This document shows positions 18,582 to 26,166 of a DNA stretch of 64,000 bases, one piece after another (the first letter of the stretch is position 1; each line of letters opens with the position of its first letter). The stretch is from UBA685 sp049890115. GTDB taxonomy: Bacteria; Pseudomonadota; Alphaproteobacteria; Puniceispirillales; Puniceispirillaceae. The stretch covers positions 8,318-72,317 of the forward strand of contig JBMHCC010000045.1 in assembly GCA_049890115.1 (NCBI GenBank). Reading direction: 5' to 3'. The notes below the pieces were generated by a model that did not search any database, had not been told where the DNA came from, and saw nothing but the letters and a program-made list of their open reading frames with translations. A program made the position numbers and the translations under genes.

Positions 18582-19777
18582 TGTTTGCCACTCTTCGTTA
18601 TCGCATTGCCAAAAATATCATACTAAAATTGGCGCGCCGTATTGGTGTGGGTGAATTGCACTTAACCTTTCCAGAAGGTGACAGTCATCATTTTAAAGGC
18701 TCTAAAGATGGCCCAACAGCTCAACTTTCCATCATAGAGCCTGTTGGACTAAATCGTATCATTAAAGATGGCAAGATGGGATTTTGTGAAGCCTATATGG
18801 CCAATCAAGTAGCATCTAATAATCTGGTTGATTTAGTTGAATTCGCTGTTTTGAATAATGCTTATATCGAAGAAAAGCTGCAAATGAATAAGCTATCTTG
18901 GGCTTTGACCAAGCTGCGGCATAATCGTAATCGCAATTCCAAGAAAGGCTCAAAGCGAAACATCTCCTATCACTATGATTTAGGCAATGATTTTTACGCT
19001 GAATGGCTTGATGAAACCATGACCTATTCATCTGCTGTTTTTGACAAACACACAGATAATTTATCAAAAGCGCAAGAAGAAAAATATCGCAGATTAGCTG
19101 AAATGGCTGATTTAAAAGCTGGTGATAAGGTTCTGGAAATTGGCTGTGGTTGGGGCGGATTTGTAGAATTTGCAGCGCGCGAATATGACGTTCATGTAAC
19201 AGGCATCACCATTTCACAAGAACAATTTGATTTTGCTAATCAGCGCATCAAAAATGCGGGCATCACTGATAAAGCATCAATCATTATGACAGATTACCGC
19301 GACCTTGAATCTGCCAGCTTTGACAAGGTTGTCTCAATAGAAATGTTTGAAGCTGTTGGCATGGCTTATTGGCCTGCTTATTTCGACAAGGTTGCAGATG
19401 TTCTCAAAAAAGGTGGGAAAGCAGCTTTGCAGGTTATCACAATTGATGACAAGGAATTTGACAGCTATGTAGCAACCCCTGATTTTATTCAAAAATATAT
19501 TTTTCCAGGTGGCATGTTACCATCTATGGAACGCATCAAAGCACCAATAGAAAATGCTGGTATGGCATTGGTCGAAGCCAAAGGCTATGGCCTTGATTAT
19601 GCAAAAACGCTTGAAATTTGGCGTGAAAAGTTTCTTGGTAAATGGCCAACAATTCAACAAAATCAGGGATTTGACAATCAATTTAAAAATATGTGGGAAC
19701 TCTATCTAGCCTATTGTGAGGGCGGATTTAAAACAGGCATGATTGATGTGAAACAAATGTTGTTAACCAGAGACTAA
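18578..19777 (+). CDS. Cfa-family SAM-dependent fatty acid methyltransferase
   Basis: Cyclopropane-synthase-like enzyme of 399 residues. YHYDLGNDFY at residues 131-140 and the SAM motif EIGCGWGG at 187-194 are clear, and FIQKYIFPGG follows in the C-terminal half. Where E. coli Cfa and the paralogue at 7723 have YSCAY, this protein has YSSAVF, so the cysteine is replaced by serine near residue 152. Together with the COG2907 and DUF1365 partners this suggests a methyltransferase for a different acyl product, for example a furan fatty acid precursor, rather than a plain cyclopropane synthase. The product assignment is inference; the methyltransferase fold is certain. It is the last gene of the operon; a separate promoter candidate follows. 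Confidence 0.92.
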   Translation: MMFATLRYRIAKNIILKLARRIGVGELHLTFPEGDSHHFKGSKDGPTAQLSIIEPVGLNRIIKDGKMGFCEAYMANQVASNNLVDLVEFAVLNNAYIEEKLQMNKLSWALTKLRHNRNRNSKKGSKRNISYHYDLGNDFYAEWLDETMTYSSAVFDKHTDNLSKAQEEKYRRLAEMADLKAGDKVLEIGCGWGGFVEFAAREYDVHVTGITISQEQFDFANQRIKNAGITDKASIIMTDYRDLESASFDKVVSIEMFEAVGMAYWPAYFDKVADVLKKGGKAALQVITIDDKEFDSYVATPDFIQKYIFPGGMLPSMERIKAPIENAGMALVEAKGYGLDYAKTLEIWREKFLGKWPTIQQNQGFDNQFKNMWELYLAYCEGGFKTGMIDVKQMLLTRD

Positions 19778-19816
19778 AGACGCTTATATCACCTTGTGGA
19801 AAACTATATTTGGCGT

Positions 19817-19844
19817 TGATCCAACCCTAAAAGCGCGGCGTAAA
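19817..19844 (+). promoter_or_regulatory. candidate ECF (RpoE-ChrR type) promoter of the DUF3833 gene
   Basis: TGATCC at 19817-19822 and CGTAAA at 19839-19844, separated by 16 bases. This is the best of three like-spaced matches in the cluster and agrees with the ECF11/Rhodobacter RpoE consensus as I remember it. The DUF3833 ATG is 55 bases downstream. Confidence 0.6.
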
Positions 19845-19899
19845 TTCAAGCAAAGAACAGCCTCTATGTTGAGTTGCTGAGAGCTGGATAGCCTTAACC

Positions 19900-20367
19900 A
19901 TGGCCACATCACAAGCGCCTATTATTCAAAAACCATTCATCCCTGAAGAGTTTTTCGTCGGAGATTTGCGTGCTAGCGGCATGTTCATTGACCGCTTTGG
20001 CACAGTACAAAGACGTTTTGCTGCCAATGTGGTTTGTGAAGCTGCCAATGATGGCTTTGTGCTTAATGAAGATTTCACCTTTAGTGACGGCAAAACAGAA
20101 AAGCGTGTCTGGCAGATTAAACGCACTGCTGATAACCGCTATATTGGTCTCACTGATGATGTGCCTGAAAAGGCGACTGGTCGGCTGACAGATATCGGCC
20201 TAATCTGGCGGTATCATTTCTATCTGGAAATGTTTGGCAGACGTGTATTGGTAAAATTTGATGATAAAATGATTATGCAATCATCTGATGTTGTGTTGAA
20301 TCATGCTGTTATCAGCAAATTTGGCCTCAAATTAGGCGAACTATTTATCAGCTTTCACCGCAAATAA
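19900..20367 (+). CDS. DUF3833 family protein
   Basis: Protein of 155 residues matching the DUF3833 family: FFVGDLRASGMFIDRFGTV near residues 18-36, VWQIKR, DVPEKATGR and WRYHFYLEMFGRRVLVKFDD further on. Family members are often lipoproteins with a signal peptide; this one has no evident signal, so it may be cytoplasmic. In Vibrio-type clusters DUF3833 accompanies the same FAD oxidoreductase, DUF1365 and Cfa genes, and it does so here, with its own promoter candidate. Its molecular role is unknown; a lipocalin-like lipid-handling function is only a guess. It converges with the NTF2-like gene with three bases between stops. Confidence 0.85.
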   Translation: MATSQAPIIQKPFIPEEFFVGDLRASGMFIDRFGTVQRRFAANVVCEAANDGFVLNEDFTFSDGKTEKRVWQIKRTADNRYIGLTDDVPEKATGRLTDIGLIWRYHFYLEMFGRRVLVKFDDKMIMQSSDVVLNHAVISKFGLKLGELFISFHRK

Positions 20368-20370
20368 TGC

Positions 20371-20805
20371 CTAACCATGCGCAAATAGGCGCATGATACG
20401 CCTCGTTATCCAACCAATATAAGGCAGGAATGACAAAAGCTGGCTGGCTGAATCCCAATGGTCATGATGCAATATGACCTTGCCATCATCATTAAAATGA
20501 ACCTCGCTCATTCCTGTAATATCAAAAGGCATGTTCGGGGCTGACTTCACAATGCCTGTCATGCGCCATTTCATATAGCAAGCTGTCTGTGAATAAGCGA
20601 CATCAAGCACCTTGAATTTTGGGTCAGTCATAGTCTTAAACATATCGGTAAAGACTGAAACCATCATATGGCGACCTGTCAGGCGATTAAAGGGGTCAAT
20701 AAACACCACATCATCTGCCAGCATATCAGCTAGCTTATCAAGATTATCTGGTGCGATGCTCTCAAAATAATAGGCATAATTTGTGGCTGTATCATTGCTC
20801 GGCAT
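20371..20805 (-). CDS. nuclear transport factor 2 (SnoaL-like) family protein
   Basis: Small NTF2-fold protein of about 144 residues with the family's LADMLADDVVFIDPFNRLTGR segment near residues 25-45 and HHDHWDSASQLLSFLPYIG near the C-terminus, the latter typical of the members found next to RpoE-ChrR genes. The ATG at 20805 avoids overlap with the SDR gene upstream; a frame start at 20862 is possible but would add 19 unrelated residues. It is the last gene of the SDR-SDR-NTF2 minus-strand operon. The fold suits isomerases and ligand binding; the actual reaction is unknown. Confidence 0.82.
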   Translation of the reverse strand: MPSNDTATNYAYYFESIAPDNLDKLADMLADDVVFIDPFNRLTGRHMMVSVFTDMFKTMTDPKFKVLDVAYSQTACYMKWRMTGIVKSAPNMPFDITGMSEVHFNDDGKVILHHDHWDSASQLLSFLPYIGWITRRIMRLFAHG

Positions 20806-20812
20806 GGCGTCA

Positions 20813-21571
20813 TTATTTCTTTGTGTTGGTGGCTGAGGATACAATTTTGAAATAGATATCATTTGATAATAACTTCAGCCATTTCATTTTTCTGGCAAAT
20901 GATTTTGGAAAGGCAATTTCAAATTTATCTGATGATAATCCTGCTAGTATCTCTAATGCCGCCTTATCAGCACTAATGATATCAGGCATCACAAAATCAT
21001 TCACGGCAGTGGCTTCTGTTTCAACAAACCCTGGATTGATGACCTGTAACTTGATGCCAGTATTTTGCAAATCAAACCGCAGAGATTCTGCCAAATTAAT
21101 AATAGCAGCCTTAGTTGGTCCATAAGCAATAGAACGAGGCAGGCCGCGATAGCCAGCAACAGAGGCCATTAAAGCAACATGCCCTTTATTTGTCTTTTGC
21201 ATTTCAGGCAGCACCGCAGCCAAACAAGCGATAACAGCCATATAATTCACATCCATGTGACGCTGAAACGCCGACAAATCAATATGCCCTGCTTCTTGTG
21301 GCTGATAGATGCCAGCATTTGGAATAAGAACATCGATTGCACCATAAGATGCGGCAGCTTGTTCAGCAGCATCAGCTACTGCCTGGTGGTCACACACATC
21401 AACGGCATAGCCAGTAAAGCCTATTAATCTGTTTTCCAGATCATCAAGAAGAGATTGCCGGCGTGCCAGACCTGATACCTTATGCCCTCGCTGGCATAGC
21501 AATTCTGTTAACGCCTTGCCAATGCCAGAGCTTACACCAGTGATAAAATAATGAGCTGATTTTTGCCCCAT
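20813..21571 (-). CDS. SDR family oxidoreductase (lipid cluster)
   Basis: Short-chain dehydrogenase of 252 residues. TGVSSGIGKAL (cofactor site) lies at residues 11-21, NAG near 86-88 and the catalytic YGPTK around Tyr150-Lys154. It resembles the COG0300-type SDR that sits in the RpoE-ChrR-controlled lipid gene clusters of other proteobacteria. The next gene upstream, another SDR, ends two bases before this one starts, so they are co-transcribed. The substrate is probably a lipid-derived keto or hydroxy group, inferred from context. Confidence 0.88.
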   Translation of the reverse strand: MGQKSAHYFITGVSSGIGKALTELLCQRGHKVSGLARRQSLLDDLENRLIGFTGYAVDVCDHQAVADAAEQAAASYGAIDVLIPNAGIYQPQEAGHIDLSAFQRHMDVNYMAVIACLAAVLPEMQKTNKGHVALMASVAGYRGLPRSIAYGPTKAAIINLAESLRFDLQNTGIKLQVINPGFVETEATAVNDFVMPDIISADKAALEILAGLSSDKFEIAFPKSFARKMKWLKLLSNDIYFKIVSSATNTKK

Positions 21572-21573
21572 AA

Positions 21574-22302
21574 TTATCCTTTAGTTCGCAGTGACTGGCG
21601 ACCACCATCAACCGCTATCACGGCACCAGATATCCAGCCAGAACGCTGATTATCCATCAATAGAGCTGCCAGAGATGCGAAATCATCACCTGTGCCAAGA
21701 CGGCGTAAAGGATGAGCTTGTGCGATCCCTTTTGCCATCACATCATTTGATAATAAAGGTGCTGCCATTTTGGAATCTGTCAAAGATGGCGCAATCACAT
21801 TAATGCGAATATCTGGCGCTAATTCAGCTGCTAACGCTTTTGCCATCCCTTCAACACCTGCTTTAGCAGCAGCGATAGCACCATGCGCCACAAAGCCCTG
21901 TGTGGCGGCCACAGAGCTGAATAATAATACCGACCCTTGCCCCTGTTTTAAACTGGCAGAGGCATCTTTGATGGCAAGGGCAGCTGCTGTGACATTCAGA
22001 TGAAAGGTGGATGCAAAATCCTCTGACTGCAATTTGCCAAGCGGTTTCAACAATATCGACCCAACAGCCCAAATAAGCCCTGTAATAGGGCCTTTTTCTG
22101 CTGCCTTTGCTATCACATGCTGTATTGATGCCTCATCAAACGCATCGAAAACAGCGATAGGCATAGCAAGTTCCGTGCCAAGGCTTTTTAATTCATCAGA
22201 TGCTCTGCCTGCTAGGAGGAGATGGCCACCTTCTGAGACAAGTTGACGAGCAATGGCTTTACCAATTGCGCCAGTTGCGCCAAAAACGATAATATTATTC
22301 AT
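21574..22302 (-). CDS. SDR family oxidoreductase
   Basis: Short-chain dehydrogenase of 242 residues with FGATGAIGKAIA at the N-terminus as the cofactor site. The usual catalytic YxxxK is replaced: the corresponding stretch reads HGAIAAAKAG, with histidine-glycine-alanine-isoleucine where tyrosine is expected, while the lysine is kept (near residue 149). It also has SGAVIAVDGG near the C-terminus. The missing tyrosine makes classical dehydrogenase activity doubtful, so this may be a non-catalytic or atypical SDR. It is the first gene of the minus-strand operon and lies 74 bases from the -10 of the promoter candidate at 22405. Confidence 0.85.
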   Translation of the reverse strand: MNNIIVFGATGAIGKAIARQLVSEGGHLLLAGRASDELKSLGTELAMPIAVFDAFDEASIQHVIAKAAEKGPITGLIWAVGSILLKPLGKLQSEDFASTFHLNVTAAALAIKDASASLKQGQGSVLLFSSVAATQGFVAHGAIAAAKAGVEGMAKALAAELAPDIRINVIAPSLTDSKMAAPLLSNDVMAKGIAQAHPLRRLGTGDDFASLAALLMDNQRSGWISGAVIAVDGGRQSLRTKG

Positions 22303-22377
22303 GGTCTTTTTGTGGGATTTCCTGTGGGCTTGTCTAAATTACTGATGTTGACTTCAAAATCAGGCATAATAGTCATC

Positions 22378-22405
22378 TTTACGAGGCACCACAGAGCCTA
22401 GATCA
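22378..22405 (-). promoter_or_regulatory. candidate ECF (RpoE-ChrR type) promoter of the SDR-SDR-NTF2 operon
   Basis: On the minus strand TGATCT (22405-22400) is followed after exactly 16 bases by CGTAAA (22383-22378). Spacing and -10 are identical to the site at 19817. Two direct repeats of GATAATCCGC on the plus strand end just upstream of this -35. Confidence 0.55.
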
Positions 22406-22407
22406 TT

Positions 22408-22437
22408 GATAATCCGCCTAGAATACAGATAATCCGC
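22408..22437. repeat. 10-bp direct repeat, 20-bp period
   Basis: GATAATCCGC occurs at 22408-22417 and again at 22428-22437. The 20-base period is about two helical turns, so a tandem-bound regulator could contact one DNA face. The repeats lie between the -35 of the SDR operon and the flavin reductase gene. They may serve either direction; the function is inferred. Confidence 0.4.
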
Positions 22438-22458
22438 AGGGTGAAAAGGAAGTTGGTC

Positions 22459-23085
22459 ATGTATTTTAAATCAGGAAAACACCGCGAAGCAGGATTGCGC
22501 TATTCAGCATTTAAAGCACTTGTGGCACCGCGCCCTATTGGCTGGATTTCGACCATCTCAGAGGATGGCATTGCAAATCTGGCACCTTATAGCTTTTTCA
22601 ATGGTATTTCTGAGCTGCCGCCTATGGTGATGTTTGTCTCAGCACCTGATGTCAGACCAGATTTGCCAACAGCTCATCAGCATCAAGCAAAAGATAGCCT
22701 TGCCAATATTCGTCAAAGCGGTGAATTTGGCGTCAATATTGTGGGTGTAAAACAAATAGATGAGATGATGATTTCATCACAAAATATGCCTGCCGATCGC
22801 GATGAATTTGAAGCTGCCGGCCTTGTGAAAAAACAAGCAAGAGATATCAAAGCGCCCCTTGTGGCTGGTGCGCCTGCTCATCTGGAATGTTCTTTATATC
22901 ATATGATAGAGCTGCCAGGCTCACCGAACCGTGCAGGATGTGTGATGGTATTAGGGCATGTGATTTCAATGCATATTGATGATGCTGTTATCACTGATGG
23001 GCTGGTAGATGTCACAAAATTTCAGCCTGTTATGCGTCTTGGCTATAAGGATTACAGCCACATCACAGATATCTATCAGAAATGA
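22459..23085 (+). CDS. flavin reductase family protein (FMN-binding split barrel)
   Basis: Flavoprotein of 208 residues with a flavin-reductase-like split-barrel fold, seen in VAPRPIGWISTISEDGIANLAPYSFFNGIS near residues 22-51, a family hallmark, and in the C-terminal GHVISMHIDD. The start at 22459 is chosen because AAGGAAG lies a short distance upstream; the in-frame GTG at 22441 has nothing comparable. Members bind FMN and reduce flavins or act as flavin-dependent oxygenase partners; the specific substrate is unknown. It is transcribed divergently from the SDR operon and shares its regulatory gap. Confidence 0.87.
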   Translation: MYFKSGKHREAGLRYSAFKALVAPRPIGWISTISEDGIANLAPYSFFNGISELPPMVMFVSAPDVRPDLPTAHQHQAKDSLANIRQSGEFGVNIVGVKQIDEMMISSQNMPADRDEFEAAGLVKKQARDIKAPLVAGAPAHLECSLYHMIELPGSPNRAGCVMVLGHVISMHIDDAVITDGLVDVTKFQPVMRLGYKDYSHITDIYQK

Positions 23086-23141
23086 TTGGCGCAATCGCTC
23101 TTAAAGCTATGCCGTGATAGGCATATAGGCACCAGAACGCT

Positions 23142-23840
23142 TTAGCCAATAACACAATTTTTCACCCGTAAATTCACATAACCGCTAAGGTCAGATTTAC
23201 GAAACTCCAAGGACAGCATCCAATCTTGTGCTGGCACGATTAATGAGAAAGGCAGCCTTTCCTCACTAATTCTTTGCCCCCCCAAGTAGGATTGGCGCAC
23301 CTTGATAGGCTGATTGGCATCAAACCAAGGGTTTGTTTTATTGCCATTTTCATTCACAGCACCTTCGACAGATAGCCGCAATGCGCCATCAAACAACGAT
23401 AATCGTGATTCCTCACCGCCATAAAGTGCCGTTGCAACCGCGATAGGCGCATCATGCATAAGACGGCAATTTGTTGGCACACCAAGAGATTGCAAGGCTG
23501 CATAAATCTGCTCAATCTTGGTACCATTAGCGATTTGCGCTTTGACTAATTTGGTGACTTTGCCAGATGTTTCATCTGTTAATTTGCCTGCCGCAATTTG
23601 GGCATTTGCCTCTGTCAATTCGGTTTCCAGCTTTTCAACCAAGCGACTGAGATTCTGTATCTCTCTGTCACTTTCAAATATCGCCAGATTATAATCAGCC
23701 TGCAGGCGTTTTTGTTCAGCCGTGCCCCATAGCCAGCCAAACCATGCCACCAAAGCGATTAAGGTCACCCTGAAAAGCAAAGTGAGCGAAAATCGCATTT
23801 CTCGGCGACGATATTTCTCTCTTGTTTGAAAAAAATCCAT
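23142..23840 (-). CDS. membrane-anchored coiled-coil protein, unknown function
   Basis: I do not recognise this family. A basic N-terminus of about 15 residues is followed by one membrane segment (LLFRVTLIALVAWFGWLWG), then a coiled coil of about 40 residues rich in Leu/Glu/Lys (YNLAIFESDREIQNLSRL onward), then a beta-rich C-terminal domain with cysteines in TNCRLM and KNCVIG. The arrangement suggests a periplasmic protein anchored in the inner membrane. I placed the start at the ATG at 23840; an in-frame TTG at 23867 is possible, and neither has a clear ribosome binding site. It lies between two genes on the opposite strand, so context gives no clue. Confidence 0.65.
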   Translation of the reverse strand: MDFFQTREKYRRREMRFSLTLLFRVTLIALVAWFGWLWGTAEQKRLQADYNLAIFESDREIQNLSRLVEKLETELTEANAQIAAGKLTDETSGKVTKLVKAQIANGTKIEQIYAALQSLGVPTNCRLMHDAPIAVATALYGGEESRLSLFDGALRLSVEGAVNENGNKTNPWFDANQPIKVRQSYLGGQRISEERLPFSLIVPAQDWMLSLEFRKSDLSGYVNLRVKNCVIG

Positions 23841-23980
23841 TTGAGTTTCGCTGATAGATTGGCGCAAGGGCTATGCTCTGGTAATACAGTAACTGCTATC
23901 GTCTGCCAATAGGCTTGACAGCGAAAATCTCGGTTTGCTGGAATAGCAATCACGGCTGATCATTAAAAAGGAAACCCATT

Positions 23981-24580
23981 ATGGCAGGACATCGCTCCCC
24001 TCGTGCTTGGCAAAGAATGTTATCTGGCAGACGCCTTGATATTCTGCAACCAAGTCCCATCGATATCGAAATTTCTGATATCGCACATGGGCTGGCGCGG
24101 GTGGCAAGATGGAATGGCCAGACCAAGGGGAAATATGGCTATTCTGTTGCGCAACATTCTGTTCTGGTAGAGCGGTTGGTGCAAACAAATGCGCCTAAAT
24201 TAGACCAAAAATGGCGACTTGCGACATTGCTTCATGATGGGCCTGAATATGTCATTGGTGATATGATTACGCCTTTTAAAACGGCTTTGGGTCCACAATA
24301 TAAAGACATTGAGGCTGGCCTTGAGGCAGCTATTTATCTGCGCTTTGGCCTGCCAGCTCACCTGCCAGCCTATGTGAAGACTATTATCAAACGTGCTGAC
24401 AGAATGGCTGCCTGGTTAGAGGCAACCCAATTAGCTGGCTTTTCAGAAGATGAGGCAAAAAAATTATTTCCGCAACCGCGCGGCCTGCCCGCGAAACTAA
24501 AATTGACGCCGCAATCACCAGAAGAAGCAGCAAAAATATTCTTACGCCGCTTTCATATTCTAAGTGGAGAGGTCAGCTGA
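23981..24580 (+). CDS. HD domain phosphohydrolase (YfbR-like)
   Basis: Metal-dependent phosphohydrolase of the HD superfamily, COG1896 type, related to the 5'-deoxynucleotidase YfbR. Metal ligands are visible as His59 in VAQHSV, His85-Asp86 in LLHDGPEYVIGD, and an acidic residue further on near DRMAAW. The 199 residues match YfbR. AAGGAAACCC before the ATG provides a ribosome binding site. It stands alone on the plus strand. Substrate is probably a nucleotide monophosphate, inferred from the family. Confidence 0.85.
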   Translation: MAGHRSPRAWQRMLSGRRLDILQPSPIDIEISDIAHGLARVARWNGQTKGKYGYSVAQHSVLVERLVQTNAPKLDQKWRLATLLHDGPEYVIGDMITPFKTALGPQYKDIEAGLEAAIYLRFGLPAHLPAYVKTIIKRADRMAAWLEATQLAGFSEDEAKKLFPQPRGLPAKLKLTPQSPEEAAKIFLRRFHILSGEVS

Positions 24581-24592
24581 TAAAAATCAGAA

Positions 24593-24664
24593 GATGATAG
24601 GTGTAATGCGGCCTGATATTACATAGCCGCTATCATCAGATAGGCTGGCGCTAGCTAGTGCCAG
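24593..24664. other. structured convergent intergenic region (inverted repeats)
   Basis: Two nested inverted repeats (GATGATAG 24593-24600 with CTATCATC 24630-24637, enclosing TGTAAT 24602-24607 with ATTACA 24618-24623) are followed by a hairpin CTGGCGCT...AGTGCCAG at 24645-24664. They lie between convergent genes. No T-run follows, so a classic terminator is not shown, but the position suits transcription termination or RNA 3'-end protection. Confidence 0.4.
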
Positions 24665-24687
24665 CACCAGATTACCGAAATGTTGAA

Positions 24688-25059
24688 CTAGCCTTTCGGC
24701 TTAAGAGACGCGATAGGCGCAGTATTAGAGGCAGCATCTTCTTCAGCGTCATTTGCCGCTGTTTCTTCCACAATTTCAGCCTTTGCCTTTTTTGAGAAAG
24801 CACTAGCTTTTGCTGGCTTTTTTGCGTCTTCAAATAAAGATGGGTCAATTTTAATTGAATTGAGAAGGCCAAGAGAGCGTTGCATCAATGCGAGTGATTC
24901 ATCAAGCATCGCAATCGCTTTTGCAGTATGGGCATCATTGACCTTTTCATTTTTTTCAGTCAGTTCCCAAGCCAGGCTATTAACCTGATCTGAAATACGC
25001 ACCAGCTTTGTTTTACCGCGCTTTCTCAGATTGCGCACATTGGCAATTACCTTACTCAT
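24688..25059 (-). CDS. small helical protein, unknown function
   Basis: I do not recognise a named family. The 123-residue product has a basic N-terminus (VRNLRKRGKTKLVRISDQ), a helical middle with leucine spacing (SLALMQRSLGLLNSIK) and an Ala/Glu/Lys-rich, low-complexity C-terminal tail. The start at 25059 is supported by GGAG and CAGGAA just upstream; a longer in-frame start at 25128 has no such site. The composition is compatible with a nucleic-acid-binding or phasin-like protein, but this is a guess. It is monocistronic and points away from the tRNA-Leu gene. Confidence 0.6.
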   Translation of the reverse strand: MSKVIANVRNLRKRGKTKLVRISDQVNSLAWELTEKNEKVNDAHTAKAIAMLDESLALMQRSLGLLNSIKIDPSLFEDAKKPAKASAFSKKAKAEIVEETAANDAEEDAASNTAPIASLKPKG

Positions 25060-25219
25060 TTTCCTGCTCCAATTTTTAAAAAGCCTAGCCTTCTTGGTTA
25101 AGTATAAGTTATTTCTGATATAATGCAATAAGGTGACGATCTTGATGAAGCGCTATTTTCTCGTTGCATAAGCTGACAGGATTAGCTATCCAGATGCCAC
25201 CAGCATCAAATATGCTTTT

Positions 25220-25304
25220 GCGGGCGTGATGGAATGGTAGACATAACGGACTTAAAATCCGTGGGCCTTAGGCCGTGGGGGTTCAAGTCCCCCCGCCCGT
25301 ACCA
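25220..25304 (+). tRNA. tRNA-Leu (UAA)
   Basis: Cloverleaf read by eye: acceptor stem GCGGGCG with CGCCCGT (G1-U72 wobble as in other tRNA-Leu), anticodon stem ACGGA/TCCGT around loop CTTAAAA giving anticodon UAA, a long class II variable arm (GGCC/GGCC), T-arm GGGGG-TTCAAGT-CCCCC and encoded ACCA. Length 85 bases. The rhomboid gene starts 22 bases after it. Confidence 0.96.
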
Positions 25305-25325
25305 TTTGCAAGGGAACAGCAGCTT

Positions 25326-26132
25326 ATGTTCTTTCTGCCACTTTTCGATGATAATAAAACAAACTCTACACCGCTGATAAGTTGGATTATCATTGGGTTA
25401 TGTGTTCTGGTATTTCTCTGGCAGTCAGGCCTTAGCCCATTAGCAGAACGAAGCGTGATAGTGCATTATGGTGTTGTGCCTGCACGATTATTTTCTAGCT
25501 ATGATTTTTTGACCATTGTCAGCTCAATGTTTTTGCATGGCGGCTTTTTGCATCTTGGATCAAACATGCTTTATTTGTGGATCTTTGGCGATAATGTTGA
25601 AGATGCTATGGGCAAGTTCCGCTTTATTATCTTCTATTTATTATGTGGTATGGCAGCAGCGTTAACACAAGCATTAATCGACCCCTCTTCACCTATCCCG
25701 TTAATTGGCGCATCTGGCGGGATAGCTGGCATATTGGGGGGCTATATTATGCTCTATCCGAAAGCCACAATCAGGGTATTTATGTGGATATTTATCATAA
25801 TCAGATTACTGAATATCCCAGCATGGATTGTGCTTGGCTTCTGGATTGGCGGCCAGTTCTTATCAGTACCTGCTGCACTAGAGGGCGGCGGCGGCGTTGC
25901 TTATTTCGCGCATATTGGCGGTTTTATTGCTGGCATGATTCTGGTTAGTTTGTTCAAACGCTCTGATGTGCCATTATTTGGTGCATCATCTGGTGCATTA
26001 CCAGCATGGCACATTGAAGCATCTACCAATTTGCGCCATGATTTCCGCAAAAGCCATGTGTTGGAAAAACAACATCGCTCTGGCTCTGTGCCTGGCTTTA
26101 AACGCCGGCCCAAAGGCCCTTGGGATAGCTGA
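25326..26132 (+). CDS. rhomboid family intramembrane serine protease
   Basis: Membrane protease that cleaves transmembrane substrates. It has six or seven hydrophobic segments; the hallmark HGGFLHLGSNM lies at residues 71-81, the catalytic serine is Ser130 in GASGG and the catalytic histidine is His196 in AHIGGFIAG. The C-terminal 50 residues are polar and probably cytoplasmic. The start at 25326 is taken because an upstream in-frame start at 25275 lies inside the tRNA. The length of 268 residues is ordinary. Natural substrates cannot be inferred here. Confidence 0.92.
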   Translation: MFFLPLFDDNKTNSTPLISWIIIGLCVLVFLWQSGLSPLAERSVIVHYGVVPARLFSSYDFLTIVSSMFLHGGFLHLGSNMLYLWIFGDNVEDAMGKFRFIIFYLLCGMAAALTQALIDPSSPIPLIGASGGIAGILGGYIMLYPKATIRVFMWIFIIIRLLNIPAWIVLGFWIGGQFLSVPAALEGGGGVAYFAHIGGFIAGMILVSLFKRSDVPLFGASSGALPAWHIEASTNLRHDFRKSHVLEKQHRSGSVPGFKRRPKGPWDS

Positions 26133-26166
26133 TTGTCACCATGCTAATTATGCCGCATGATGGCTA

